A stretch of DNA of 64,000 nucleotides. It comes from Aspidapion aeneum. Its lineage: Eukaryota > Arthropoda > Insecta > Coleoptera > Brentidae. A program made the position numbers and the translations under genes. The stretch's first letter is position 1, and each line of letters begins with the position of its first letter. Shown here piece after piece: positions 32,985 to 44,698 of this stretch. Under the pieces are notes generated by a model. The model did no database searches. It saw only the letters and a program-made list of their open reading frames with translations, and was not told the origin of the DNA. The DNA is taken from positions 8,092,931 through 8,156,930 of the forward strand of contig OY755047.1 of NCBI GenBank assembly GCA_963576565.1, written 5' to 3'.

Positions 32985-33585
32985 CTGAAAGAAAAAAAAA
33001 TAAAATTGTAAAAATAAAATAGGAAGGAATAAAAATAATAAAAAAAAATACCTATAGGGTGCCAAATTTAATGTTTTTGGTGGGTTTTAGGCTTTTTAGC
33101 AACCGCTGAAACCAAATATCCTGGTTGCCATCTCGACATATCGACAGGGACGGAGAAAATCCCTTACAGAAAATTGCAAAGTACAGTTTTTTGTGGAGAA
33201 CAAAATTCTCTTTTCAACAATGTATTGTTCGATAAGGTTAGAAGAAGGCAGAGTAGATCTTCAGTGGCGTCCATCAATTGCGATTATTTAGAGAAAAAAA
33301 ACATGTTTATTATAGGTTTTATACAATTTTTTCAAAAAATACACTTCTTGGGAAAAAATTAGTAGTATACTTTATTGTCGACAATAAAATTTTATTTTAA
33401 ACGCTGCAATATAATATGAGGTTTATGTCACATGTAAGCCTCCAGGGGCGTACTTATATAAACCAAAATAATCAATTTTTATTACATATTTCATATATAT
33501 TTTTTTAAAATAAGCTTCCTTCTTAAGAAAAAAATTGACTTTTTACCTTATTTTATCCTACTGACGTTAGTTTTTAAGAAAATTT
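32985..33585. other. Upstream intron sequence, nothing recognised
   Basis: Starts in the pyrimidine-rich acceptor tract of exon 1. No earlier coding exon of the needed phase could be found. The small frame at 33174-33362 has no recognisable motif. Confidence 0.4.
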
Positions 33586-33589
33586 TTTT

Positions 33590-34460
33590 TTGCCTTTTAC
33601 GAACGCCTCTCGAGAGTCATCACACTTTGTGATACACCGTTGAAAGGACAATTTCATTATTCACCCTAAAGTAGATAATGTATATTGTCGGAAGAAGCTT
33701 AGTTTTTAAGAAAATTGAATAAAACCTGTAAAAAAATGATTAGTTTGGTGATTTTAAATAATTATTTTAAATTAAGGACACCACTGGGGCGGTAACTATG
33801 AAGTGACGTTCACTTTGTTATACAGCGTTTGAAAGGAAATTTTATTGTCTACGACGAAGTATTGAACACATTTTTTGATAAAGAGCTTGGTTTATAAGAA
33901 AATCGAATAAAACGGTTGAAAAACATGTTTTTTTAATTCACCTCCATTTACGGACGTCGCTGGAGTGTTTGTTATAAGTCAGACCCCACCGAGTTACACA
34001 TTGTTGAAAAGGGAATTTTACTGTCTACAAGAAAGTATAGTTTATATTTTTTCATATTAAGCTCATTTTTTGAGAAAATTAGATAAAACTTGTAGCTTGG
34101 CTTATTTTCTGATTTTTTAAAATTTATTTAATTTACGGACGCCCCTAAAGTTTTAATTATGAAACCAATCCGACCATGTTATACATCATTTTAAGGGAAA
34201 TTTTATTGGCTATAATAAAATATAACACATATTTTCTTTTAGACGTTGGTTTTTAAAAAAAACCGAATAAATCACGGGAAAAACATGGGTATTTTTTTAA
34301 ATTACTTTAATTAACGGACGCCGCTGGAAAGTTTGTAATCAGTCTAACCCAATTGAATTATACCTTGTTAAAAAGGAAATTTTATTGTCTACAATAAAGT
34401 ATATTATACATTTTTCCCTTAGAAGCTTAGTTTTTAAGAAAATTTAAATATACCTCAAAC
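33590..34460. repeat. Degenerate ~180 bp tandem repeat, about five units
   Basis: Each unit has a (C/T)GGACGCC or similar phrase, a GGAAATTTTATTGTCTACAA phrase and an AGCTTAGTTTTTAAGAAAAT phrase. The ACGGACG phrase recurs at about 33952, 34135 and 34314. Divergence is high, so this is an old array. Confidence 0.7.
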
Positions 34461-34564
34461 TTTCAGATTTTGGGGGTGGTTTTTGAAGGTTTTTGCAGCC
34501 ATTTATAAAAAACTAATTTGATATTAGTTTTTCTTTATGGAAGGTCAGGGATACTTATCAAAAA

Positions 34565-34995
34565 ATAAATGGATTGGACTAACATCTTCCTAGCTAACCT
34601 ATTATCACACTTCAAGTGAAGCCATGATAATATATTAGTCTTGAAAACTGTTTTTTGTAAATATCTCAGAAAGTAAAGCTCCTAGGAAGTTTTTGATTAT
34701 AACACGAATTATTGAGCAAAAAATATAGTCTACTTTATTCCAAAAACAGTGTATTGAAACGATGTTTCGGTGAAAAGTTAGCATTTTTAAAAGTTTTTAC
34801 TTGTCAAAAAAATCGGTTTAGCAGTTTAGGAGCTATCGTGTTACGGACAGAAATAATATACAAACACACACACAGACAGACATCACGACGATATTGCTAG
34901 GAAAAAATACATCCAAATAACATATTTTTCTTTTATTTTTCGTCGAAAATAATACCTTCTCTAGCCATTGCTATGCGTGCGAGGAAGGTAAAAAT
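34565..34995 (-). mobile_element. ACCTTCCTAGC element, inverted orientation
   Basis: The right end CTCTAGCCATTGCTATGCGT...GGAAGGT matches, inverted, the left end at 1402. The interior with ACACGATAGCTCCTAAACCG in inverted form (34840-34855) and ACACACACAGACAGACATCA also matches the family at 2230-2345. The left part (34575-34660) matches 12230-12310 inverted. No transposase. It lacks the nested AGCTCACAC hairpin repeat. Confidence 0.6.
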
Positions 34996-35032
34996 AAGGC
35001 TACAGAACTCAAATCAGCACTTTAATGCAATT

Positions 35033-36320
35033 CAGTGGCGTAGTTAGAAAAAGTTTGGGGGGGCTGAGACAGTTGGGGGGGGGCTGAGACAGTTTTTTTT
35101 GGGAGGGGGACACCTGAGACAGTTTTGGGGAGAGCCGAGACCCCCATAAGGCCGTATTTTTGATGTTTGTATTCATAAACTATGTGAAAAATATCTAAAA
35201 AAATCTTAACTTCGGGTTGGAGGGGCCTGAGCCCGCCTTATACAGGGTGTTCGGCACATGAACCGTCAAAATTTTTTGGAATATTGTTGGGGTCATTTGC
35301 TACCTTTTCAACCTTGGAACTTGGGTCCCAAGAGTCACGGCTAAAGAAATATATATTTTGATTTTTTTTTTCTCAAATTATCCAAAACCTACTTAAACCC
35401 TCGTAAAGTTTATTATTGTCTGGAAAAGCACCATTTTTTAAAAATAATTCTGTAATCTTATGCTTCTTCAACTAATTAATAGATTTGTTAAAATTGATGT
35501 ACCAAAGGGACATACGAGGTTTTTTATTGAAGAACATTAGTGATTTTGTGAAAAAAAATCAATTTCAAAATTAAAAATCAAAAAAAGTATCGACAATTGA
35601 GAACTTCATTATCTTTTAAAAACTTCTTTAGTTGATTACCTTTCCAACGGTATGCTACACATTGATTTAAAAAAAACACTTCTGCTTTAAAATACGGATA
35701 TTCCGCCAGAAGGGCGAGACTCGTTCGGAATTGGTAAGAAAACAATTTGATGTTTATGATCGTTTACCTACTTCAACAAAAGTTAAACTTATAACAATAA
35801 TGTATTGTGTTCTTTATTTATAAATTTTGTTCGAAACGATCATAAACATCAAATTGTTTTTCTTATCAAGTCCGAACGATTATTGCCCGTCTCACAGAAT
35901 ATCCGTATTTTACAGCAGAATTGTTTTTTTAAAATCAATGTGTAGCATACCGTTAGAAAGGTAATCCACTAAAGAAGTTTTTAAAAGAAAATGAAGTTCT
36001 CCAGTGTCGAATGTTCTTCAATAAAAAGCCTCGTATGTCCCTTTGGTACATAAATTTTAACAAATCTATTAATTATTTGAAAAAGCATAAGATTAGAGAA
36101 TTATAAAAAAAATGGTGCTTTTCCAGACATTAATAAAAAGCTTACGAGGGTTTAAAGGTGGGATTTTGGGTAATTTGAGAAAAAAAATTAAAAAATACAT
36201 ATCTCTTTAGCCGTGACTCTTAGAACCCAAGTTCCAAGGTTGAAAAGGTAGCAAATGACCCCAACAATATCCCAAAAAATTTGGACGGTTCATGTGCCGA
36301 ACACCCTGTATACGCCACTG
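35033..36320. mobile_element. hAT-like miniature element with nested fold-back element
   Basis: Inverted ends CAGTGGCGTA (35033) and TACGCCACTG (ending 36320) are flanked by a perfect 8 bp target duplication ATGCAATT (35025-35032 and 36321-36328), typical of hAT elements. The outer element is only ~220 bp. It is interrupted at 35241 by a ~1.07 kb insert with CAGGGTGTTCGGCACATGAA inverted ends. Confidence 0.85.
35243..36310. mobile_element. Fold-back element with CAGGGTGTTCGGC ends
   Basis: The left end CAGGGTGTTCGGCACATGAA and its inverted copy at 36283-36309 are flanked by TATA on both sides, consistent with TA or TATA target duplication. The arms are long: 35270-35520 is repeated inverted at about 36000-36300, and 35620-35760 at about 35830-35960. 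The whole element can fold on itself. A fragment is also at 1-172. No coding. Confidence 0.8.
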
Positions 36321-36655
36321 ATGCAATTCAATTCCATTTCCGCCAAGTTTTCAAATAATAATGACGATAACGATTTTAAAAAAATCCGCAAACTTCTTTT
36401 TGCTGACTTGCGAGTTAAAACAAAGTCCAACCAACACGTATAACGCAGTCAGCGAAAATTCGCCTAACGTCAGCAAAAGTTCTTGTTTTTCGCTAAAACA
36501 GACTAAATTGCTTAGTTTGCTTTCCTTTATTCATTCCTTTTATTTGCGAGTATGCTCGACCGGTTTATTTTTGCTTTAGTTTGCACATTATCAGAATAGG
36601 TATCTGAGATAATAAAATATCCAGAGTCAGTAGCGTAGTAAAGGTTTATCTCAGG
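36321..36655. other. Unannotated
   Basis: No gene recognised. Short frames at 36255-36579 overlap transposon ends and have no recognisable motif. Confidence 0.4.
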
Positions 36656-36659
36656 AAGG

Positions 36660-37806
36660 TAAGGTGATGATGATGATGATTCATATGTGAGTGGGCTTTG
36701 CAGCCCTTCCACTGCGACCACCAGTGGGTCTATTGTGGCTCACTTTTGAGTGGTTTCTCACCACTGTATGCCTAATCCTCCAGAGGTCGGCTATCAGTTT
36801 GGGTGAGACACTGTTCAGATCTTCTGAGTCGATCTGAGGTTTACCGAAAGTATTCTGACGTAAACGTGCAATAGCCGGACATTCGCACAGTACATGTCTG
36901 ACTGTTTCGTCATCCTCCATACAGAGTCTATATTCGGTCTCTTCTGTTAGTCCCATTCTATGCATGGGTACTCTCAGTCGACACTGGCCCGTAAAAAGAC
37001 CAGTCACTATACGTATCTCCTGTCTGGTAAGTCCAATAATGTTCCTGGCTCTGTTTCTACAAGATCCTTTAATGAACTCTTTAGAGTGAGCCAGTTCTGG
37101 TATATTTATCCAGTATTGTTGGAAGCTATTCTCCATCCATTTTAATATGGTTGATTTAGCAGCATTGTATGATATCCCAAAGGCTGGCTCGGGGCCGAAA
37201 AATTCGGCAGATGCCGCTTCCCTTGCTGCTAGGTCTGCGGCCTCATTTCCCTCGTACCCAGAATGCCCTGGTATCCATACTAATGATACATCGTTAGCGC
37301 TACCAAGCGCATTCAGCGAATCTTTACAGCTCCTCACGGTTCTCAATGAGACCGTATAGGAATCAAGCGCTTGACTCTCGGAGATTTTTATTGTCCTGTT
37401 GGTCCATTCGTGGTCAGTAATCCACCGGGCACACAGTTCAATGGCTACGAGTTCGGCCTGAAATATAGTAGCCAATTGGCCGAGACTATGTTTAATCTCG
37501 ACTTTTTCTTGAATACAAACAACTCCAGATCCAACGCCCGAAGGCATTTTGGATCCGTCGGTATACCAGAAGCTATCGCTATTTGAAAAATTGGTCCTGT
37601 TCTTTAACCAGTCCTCCCTCTCCGGGAGGATAATGTTGTATAGCTTTCTGCTGTACACCGTGTTGGGCATGACGTCGGATATCACTCATAGAGTTGCATC
37701 CAACTCTTGTTCCCTTATTAGGGCTGTTGATATCACTTTGTTTGCCCTGTCATCCTGGTGGTTGGCTCTTATTCTGTATGTTGCTCTTCGTGCCTCCGGA
37801 AGTTAA
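36660..37806 (-). mobile_element. I/R1-like non-LTR retrotransposon 3' part: RNase H domain
   Basis: The minus-strand frame 37685-36681 (334 codons, open) has an RNase H fold: WYTDGSKMPSGVGSGV (first Asp), an ATIFQAELVAIELC Glu helix, and VWIPGHSGYEGNEAADLAAR (last Asp). The usual SDSQ motif reads SESQ, so one catalytic Asp is replaced. The C-terminal Cys/His-containing ECPAIARLRQ region follows, as in I, R1 and related clades. The 3' end has TGATGATGATGATGATT, a simple-repeat tail at 36665-36680. Reading further 5' meets a stop near 37690 and the element is truncated at about 37806. Reverse transcriptase is missing. Confidence 0.88.
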
Positions 37807-38235
37807 GGTACCTTATTCAATAAGGGTACGTGTCCTACTACTTAACAATATTTCTTTGTCAGTAAATTTTATAGATAATGTTTCCATTTTAGATTCTTTA
37901 TAAAAATCTTTAAGATATATTATAGTACATAATTTATTTGTTTCTATGTCAGCATTAAAAGCATTGGTAATTATTAAATCATACCCAAAATGAAGAAAAG
38001 TGTATTGTCCTGCTTTCTTAGATATAATTAGTTTATCTTTTTCTTCTACATCTTTAGGTGTTACTATAACAATCTCTTCATTAAATGTTAAAGGTAAAGG
38101 CTTTAAATTATAATTATATATAAATTATTTGCAAATGCATCTTTTAACCTAACTGTTGCTACATCCTGCTGTAAACCAGTAGCTGATATAGATAGCTTAA
38201 TCAATATATCATCTTCATCTTTAATAACATTCACA
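37807..38235 (-). pseudogene. Unidentified degenerate coding fragment, AT-rich
   Basis: On the minus strand, a 42-codon open stretch (from about 38232 to 38106) is followed after a shift of frame by about 100 codons ending in a stop near 37813. Amino-acid composition is that of a real protein (Lys/Asp/Ile/Leu-rich, with ordered hydrophobic alternation such as QYTFLHFGYDLIITNAF), not of simple repeat. It does not resemble the flanking retrotransposons. I do not recognise the family: it may be a relic of another mobile element, of a viral insertion or of a host gene. It lies exactly between the 3' end of an RT-A copy and the 5' break of the RNase H element. Confidence 0.45.
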
Positions 38236-39170
38236 CATCTTCTCCATCTCCTTCGATCCTGACAATCAACTTCTGTTAGATTTTTTTGACTCATTGATCT
38301 TTGGATTGACTGTTGCCATTCTAGTTTAGGACGCCCTCTTTTTCTGCGCCCTGTTGGTTGCCATTCTAGGACTTGCTGTGGTAATCTTTCGTCGTTCCCA
38401 TTCTTTCTTTTATGATGTCATTTCTTATGTGATCTATTCTAGATATTCTCATTGATCTTCTTGTTGCATCCATTTCGACACTTTCCATTTTTGTTTTGTA
38501 TTTTTCTGTTACGCCACAAGTCTCTATTCCATACAACAGCGTGCTTTTCACCATTGTTTCATAAATGTTAAATTTTACATTCCTTTTTATTTCTCTGCTC
38601 CCTAAAATACTGTTAAGACATCCAATAACCTTTTTTGCTTTTACTATTCTTTTTTCCAGTTCTTTACAATCTGTTCCTGTCTTATCAAATGTGACACCCA
38701 AGTATACGTACTCATTGCATGGAGATATTGTTTGTCCATTGTCTCGTTCTAATTCACTTAATTCGTTTCCAATACACTGTATCTTGTCCACGTTCACTGT
38801 TAACCCCTACTTTTGGTATTATTCCGTTAACTTTCTCATCATATACTTAATGTCTTCTTTATCATTAGCTACAATTACGTGGTCGTCAGCAAACTGTAGT
38901 GTGTATATGGTAAATCGATCGTTAAGTTGTATTCCCATACCGTATACTTTACGTTTCCAGTTTTTTAGAGCTACTGCGATATATATTTTAAAAAGAGATG
39001 GAGAGTTACAACGCCCCTGTCTTAAGCCTTTCGTTACCAGGAATTCTTTTGAAAAGCGATTTCCAATTTTAATTTTAGATTTTGATCCTTTGTATAGTTC
39101 TTTTATCGCTTTTATAACTTTTCTACTGGAAGGGTTTCATATGCTTTTTGTAGGTCCATAATTATTTATA
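38236..39170 (-). mobile_element. Non-LTR retrotransposon fragment (family RT-A), minus strand
   Basis: Minus-strand frames encode KGLRQGRCNSPSLFKIYIAV, then the catalytic FADDHVIVANDKED, a YQKWGLTVNVDK phrase (in a shifted frame), NEYVYLGVTFDKTGTDCKEL and STLLYGIETCGVTEKYKTKM. It ends with a C-terminal CQDRRRWRR phrase near 38240. A segment of ~70 residues before the end (LKWYGHVQRM region) is missing, with a jump around 38390. It starts just inside the palm, so the copy is 5'-truncated or broken. Inactive. Confidence 0.88.
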
Positions 39171-39195
39171 TTATAAATTTTTATTTATCTAGGTA

Positions 39196-39405
39196 CAGTC
39201 GGGGACTTTTTAAATTGCCGTCCTCGAAAATAACAAATATTCCTATTTGAAATTCGGAAAAGTATTTTGAACCAAAACAAAAATATTGTAAACTTTGCCT
39301 GGGTCTGTATACATATATATTTAGAAATTTATCTTTTTTAATTTCTTTAAATGATTAATTTTGACCGAAAAAAAATACAACGGCAAATTAAAAAGTCCCC
39401 GACTG
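39196..39405. mobile_element. 210 bp miniature element, 25 bp inverted ends, TA target
   Basis: CAGTCGGGGACTTTTTAAAT at 39196 and its inverted copy ending at 39405 are flanked by TA on both sides (39194-39195, 39406-39407). Size, ends and target suggest a Tc1/mariner or pogo-type miniature element. Confidence 0.85.
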
Positions 39406-39407
39406 TA

Positions 39408-40525
39408 CCAAAAAACACTGAAAAAACAAGTCTAGCAAAATAAATTAATAAAAAAAGTTCAGGGTCGGATTTCGGCATTTGGTGATTTGTATTTTATTAT
39501 TGTTATTTATCTCAGACATTCAAGGCCTTTTTTATATGCCGATGTTTTTCGTTTGTTTATTTATTACCTACTTAGATTCTGTAATAATAAATTCAATAAA
39601 AAAATACAGTTACTATGCAGGGTGTTTCCTAATTGAATGTCAATATTTATGGGGGTGATTTTTGGGCCCATTTTAAGAAAAAAACTTCATATGAACATAT
39701 TTATCGCACACCCGCTGAAAAAGAGTCACAACTCAAAAATCGCCCTTATTGAGATAAACCTGCCGCCATCATCGAAATAACTTCTTCCATAAAAGCGTCA
39801 CATTTATGTTTCGACAATTTACCGCGAGATGGCGATGTGACTCTTTTATTTTGTCCAGTTTAGCTTAGGATGCGTTCCTTTACAGTGTCACTTTTGACTT
39901 TATATCAAGCGTGAACGTGGAGTTTCATCCTGAAAAGAGTTACATTTCGAGTTGTGAAGGTTTTCGTGTGAACTATTGGTTAAATCTGACCCATATAACA
40001 AGTAAAATACTGTTCTTTTTTGTGTTGTGACTGTTTTTTTGAATTGTTCAGTGTATTTAGAATTAGGGAGAATAAGAAAAAATCTTTTGAATTTATTAGA
40101 GAATAATCACATTCCCAGTTGTTATTCAGCATTTTATAACTCGTTGTAAAAATAAATACAAAGTTTCTTCTTTATTTGTTTTCTTTTGTTATATTATTTA
40201 CCATCCTGCGTGACATCCTGATTTACAACGTCATGATGCCTTGTTCTAAAAAAGTGTCACAATATCGGGTTTTTGTCTTTTTTTTAACTAAAAACGACAA
40301 AAATCATTTTTTCTGAGAAACGTACTGCACCAATTACATTGAGTTAATAGGTTCCTGTTGATATAAAATAACATGTTAACTCGTAATTTGTCATGTAAGT
40401 GATAAATGAATCTCTCTAATGAACTAAATTCTTTAACAGCGATTTTCTCAAAACAATGTTTGGTTAAAAAAATTCTGAAACCTCTGACAACGGGACGGAG
40501 CGCTGCACGACATGGGCATAAATAT
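39408..40525. other. Unannotated, possible old repeat
   Basis: GCAGGGTGTTTCCTAATTGA near 39617 looks like the end of a short insect dispersed repeat, but no matching right end was found. The rest has no recognised coding or RNA feature. Confidence 0.4.
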
Positions 40526-40533
40526 TATGTAGT

Positions 40534-40931
40534 ATGTTGGCAACAACGCACTCTGCAGCCGGGGAATTACCTCTTTCCGTTTTAATGCGGAGACTAAATA
40601 CTTCTGTCGTATTTACAACATATTTTATTCGGCAGGACTGCTGTGTTTTATTTTTATTGTTCAGCTGGATAGTAATAGATCTCTTTAAAATGCTGCCTAG
40701 TAAAAAACTTCTTAGTTTACGTGAAAAAATGGAAGTTGTTAACGTTTCGGAGAAGGAACATCTATTAGCACGAAAGATCGCTGAAAAATTTAATATCGGA
40801 AAAACTCAAGCAGCGGAAATTGTTAATAAATATTTATTAAAATTTCGCAGTTCTCTCTCATAAGCGGACACCTCCAATAAACGGACAAAATCGATGAAAT
40901 CATGAGTGTCCGCTTATAGGAGGTTTCACTG
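40534..40931 (+). mobile_element. pogo/Tigger-type transposon fragment
   Basis: From Met at 40690 the frame reads KKLLSLREKMEVVNVSEKEH, then LARKIAEKFNIGKTQAAEIV: a Psq/CENP-B-type helix-turn-helix as at the N-terminus of Tigger/pogo transposases. The frame ends at 40863, and the right end (ATAGGAGGTTTCACTG, ending 40931) is the expected pogo/Tigger-type terminal repeat. The catalytic DDE part is missing, so this is an internally deleted copy. The residues before 40690 look non-coding. Confidence 0.75.
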
Positions 40932-41255
40932 TAATTCTTTTTTTTTTAATTCCTTGACGAATCAACTACCAGAACAGCCAACATACCTTACGGCAATTAT
41001 TTTAAACAATAAAAGTTATAGTCAGTTAAATTGGTTCGAAAATTATTGACCGTGTCTCCACTATAAGTTGAAGTGACTGCATGAATTGCAGTGACGCAAT
41101 AATGGTTGAATTTAACAACAAGACAAGTTTGTATAAATAGAATGGCGTTTTTTTTAGTGAAAGTTGCCCAATAAATTTATTAGTAATTTAAATTAATTAG
41201 GTAGAGTATACAGGAAGTTGTTTAAGTACAACATGTTTAGGAAACCAGAAAACAG
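40932..41255. other. Unannotated
   Basis: AT-rich, no recognised feature. Confidence 0.4.
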
Positions 41256-41911
41256 CTAAGAAATTTGAGACGCACAAAAAAACCAGAAATTCATTTTTAT
41301 AGAAAAAGACCCATTGAAAGAAAAAGTAAACATCCAGATCATCAAACCAGAACAATTGACAGAACACTACAAGGGACTGCTGCAGGAAAAGAGACCCGAA
41401 TATCTATCAGCCTCTACGAGGAGAGACATAGAAGTACATGGAGAGGAAGTAATCATCGAAAAAGAAATGATAAAGAATAGTATTAAAAAGCTTAAATCCG
41501 GAAAAGCTAGCGGACCTGGGGAATATATGCTGAAATGCTCAAATATGGATCAAAGAAACTACTAGAAAATCTCACATATATTATCAATCAATGCATGAAC
41601 GGACATCCAGTACCTGATGATTGGAAAATAGCATTCATATCTTCAATACATAAAAAGGAAACAAGCTGGATTGCAACAATTACAGAGGAATTTTTGTAAC
41701 CAGTACTCTAAGTAGATTGTACGGTACGATTCTTAGAGATCTAATAGAGAATACTTTTCATGAACAAGAAGAAGAGCAAAGTGGGTTTCGTGCAGGCAGA
41801 TCTTGTAGTGATAATGTTTTTTGTCTTAAACAAGTAATTGAGAAAAGGAGTGCCAGAAATATAGAGACTGACTCATGTTACCTTTGTGGACCTACAAAAA
41901 GCATATGACAC

Positions 41912-42362
41912 TGACACATAAATTTTTGGTCCTGTCGTGTCCTGTACATGTCCTGTACATGTCCTGCAAGTGGGGTCCTGTGGAAACAGCGGCGTAGCGT
42001 GCCTGAATGGGCGGAGGGGTCGTAGGCCCATAAAAAAAATTCGCGGCAAAAAAAAAGGTCATCTTGTCTTTACTCTCGTTTTTCTTAGATAGCAGATTTG
42101 CCTTGGCCCTACTACTTAATCATGCTTAGGGCACTAATGAGGCCACAGGACCGTCGGAGTGGGGCGACAAGACCGTCGGAGCGGGGCGACGAACCCCACG
42201 CTACGCCGCTGTGTAGAAGTCCTGTATAGTTCTGCGGAGTCCTGTAGAAGTCCTGTGGAGTCCTGTAGAGTCCTATAGAGTCCTGTAGAGTCCTGTGAAA
42301 GTCCTGTGGGGTCCTGTAGAAAAATTTATAAACCTACTGTGGGCAACTGATCACCCCTCGTA
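41912..42362. mobile_element. Nested insert: GTCCTGTAGA minisatellite and GCGGCGTAGCGTG miniature element
   Basis: Interrupts the retrotransposon between TATGACAC (41905-41912) and TATAACAC (about 42362), a likely target duplication. It contains a GTCCTGTAGAAGTCCTGTGG minisatellite on both sides. Within that lies a 225 bp element (41987-42211) with CAGCGGCGTAGCGTGCC and CACGCTACGCCGCTG inverted ends and imperfect 8 bp flanks (TGTGGAAA/TGTAGAAG). Confidence 0.75.
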
Positions 42363-42430
42363 TAACACCGTTCCAGTACAAAAATTATGGACAGTGTTAG
42401 AGCAAACTAATATCAAACATACATACATAA

Positions 42431-42815
42431 TTGCATTTTCTAGTGATTTGTTTAAACGTAGGTTGGACAGATTACTGTAATAATAAAAGTTTCTCATATG
42501 TAAGTACTAATTGTTTATAGTCGTTTATAGTCACTTATTTCTTAATTTTCTTAGGTTACCTTACTTATTTTTACCTAATTAATTTTGTACCTGAAGCTTA
42601 CCATTTTATTGTTTATAGTTTTAAATTTTTTATGTTTTATTCTTTGTTATTTATTTTCTGTTTATTGTGTATTTTTTATTACTGTGAAATGATAGATTAA
42701 AATTAAACATGTACCAATTGGGGAAACTCTCTGTAATGTGCATTCTAAATAAATAAATAAAAAAATAAAAATAAATAAATAAAAATAAATAAATAAAAAT
42801 AAATAAATAACAGCG
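42431..42815 (+). mobile_element. Nested 3' end of a second non-LTR element
   Basis: FSSDLFKRRLDRLL followed by a stop, then an AT-rich 3' region ending TGTAATGTGCATTCTAAATA and a TAAA/TAAATAAA tail (42745-42813). This is the usual 3' end of a Jockey/CR1-type element. It was inserted as a 5'-truncated copy in the RT-A element. Because the tail is at the right, it inserted in plus orientation. Confidence 0.8.
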
Positions 42816-43740
42816 AGAAAGGAACTATACAAAGGGTCAAAATCTAAAATTAAAATTGGAAATCGACTTTCAAAAGAATTCCTGGTAGAGAAAAGGCTTA
42901 AGGCAGGGATGTTGTGCATGTCCAACTATTTTTTAAATATATATCGCAGTAGCTCTAAGAAACTACCATATACACACTACAGTTTGCTGACGACCAAGTA
43001 ATTGTAGCTAATGATAAAGAAGACATGGAGTATATGATGAGAAAGTTAACAGAAGAGTACCAAAAGTGGGGATTAACAGTGAACGTGGAAAAGACAGAGT
43101 ACTTATGTATTGGAACGAATCCAGTAAGTTATAACTAGACAATGGACAAACAATATCTCCATGCAATGAGTATCTATACTTGGGTATCACATTTGTTAAG
43201 ACAGGAACAGACTATAAAGAACTGGAAAAAAGAATAGTAAAAGAAAAAAAGGTTATTGGATGTCTTAACAGTATTTTATGGAGCAGAGAGATAAAAAAAG
43301 AATGTAAAATTTAACATATATGAAACAATGGTGAAAAGCACGCTGTTGTATCGAATAGACTTAAAACAAAAATGGAAAGTGTCGAAATGGATGCAATAAG
43401 AAGATCAATGAGAATATATAGAACAGATCATTATAAGAAATGAGAACATAAAAGAAATAATGAGAATCGAGGGAAGCATAACGGATGACATCACTAAAAG
43501 ACAACTGAAATGGTACGGCCATGTACAACGGATGAACGACAAAAGATTACCAAAACAGGTCCTAGAATGGCAACCAATAGAGCGCAGAAAAAGAGGGCGT
43601 CCTAAACTAGAATGGCAACAGTCAATCCAACGATCAATGAGTCAAAAAATCCTGACAGAAGATGATTGTCAGGATCGAAGGAGGTGGAGAATAGGCGTCG
43701 GACAACGTAGAAAAACGTTCTAAACCGATATATATAGAAA

Positions 43741-44236
43741 GTCTACTTTAAGGTAAATTTTTTTTCAAAAAATCGTGTGTCCCGATAGTGCACCTACATT
43801 ATCTAATTTATACATTACATTACACACAAACAACATTTTCAATAATACTTTACTACTTTATGTAACACAATGGATTCATTTCCTAAATTACCTAGCACAA
43901 ATTTCTTTATCTACCTATCTATATGTATAGCTATCTCTTTATTCATGCAACAATAGACCCCATCTTTTCTATTTATGGACTAAAATTTGACCTGAATAAA
44001 GGCTATGTTAATTTTCTATTATCCACTGTGTTTTTCTGAGAAATACCAGCAATTACGAGTGATTATTTATTCAGAATGTATTCTCAGGAATGTGAATTCT
44101 GTTATAGAAGGCAATTTTACATGTATAATTAAGTTGAAATTGGAATATATTTAAAAAAAAACAGGTTTTTTTTTATAATACAATAATACCTACCAATCAA
44201 AAAAAACTTGTTTAGACATTAAGTAGTTAATAGCAG
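43741..44236. other. Unannotated
   Basis: AT-rich, no recognised feature. Confidence 0.4.
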
Positions 44237-44698
44237 TGTTCCATCGGAGATGGGACAATTCGCCGCGGCCGAATCGCCACGGGGACAATTCGCCGCGAGA
44301 TTTTTTATTTTATGATGTTACCATTGCCAATTGTTTAAACAGTTTTATTTAGCTTGACTTCATATGATATATTTGTTTATTTAATTAATCATAACTTTTT
44401 CAAACTTTTCCAACTAGTTATTTGGTGGTTAGTATAATACAATTCAACATTTTTGCATCAAACTCGGAACTTTGAGATCTTTCAGGTCGCTGATTATTTT
44501 TAGCTTAACTTTTAAAAAATCAAAATGGCAGTACCATAATGGCGCACTTTCTTATTTATAAATCGATTTGCCTCAAAATGAGGGGGGGGGGCTGATGCCT
44601 CTGGGGGGGGGGCTGATGCCTCTGGGGGGGGGGGGCGAAGCCTCATGATGGGGAATTTTATACTCGTTAATCTTTTTATTCATGAAATATGTGAAAAT

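Larger units (their letters stand above)
41258..43740 (+). mobile_element. Non-LTR retrotransposon (family RT-A) with two nested insertions
   Basis: The most complete copy. Pieces 41258-41911 (PEQLTEHYKGLLQEKRPEYL; SGFRAGRSCSDNVFCLKQ; ends at the palm, AYD), 42363-42430 (VPVQKLWTVLEQTNIKHTYI) and 42816-43740 (RQGCC-region, FADDQVIVANDKED, YLGITF, then RQLKWYGHVQRMNDKRLPKQ and SIQRSMSQKILTEDDCQDRR) line up as one element broken by frameshifts. The 3' end is TTCTAAACCGATATATATAG. The clade is RTE- or Jockey-like. Not functional: multiple frameshifts plus insertions at 41912-42362 and 42431-42815. Confidence 0.88.
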
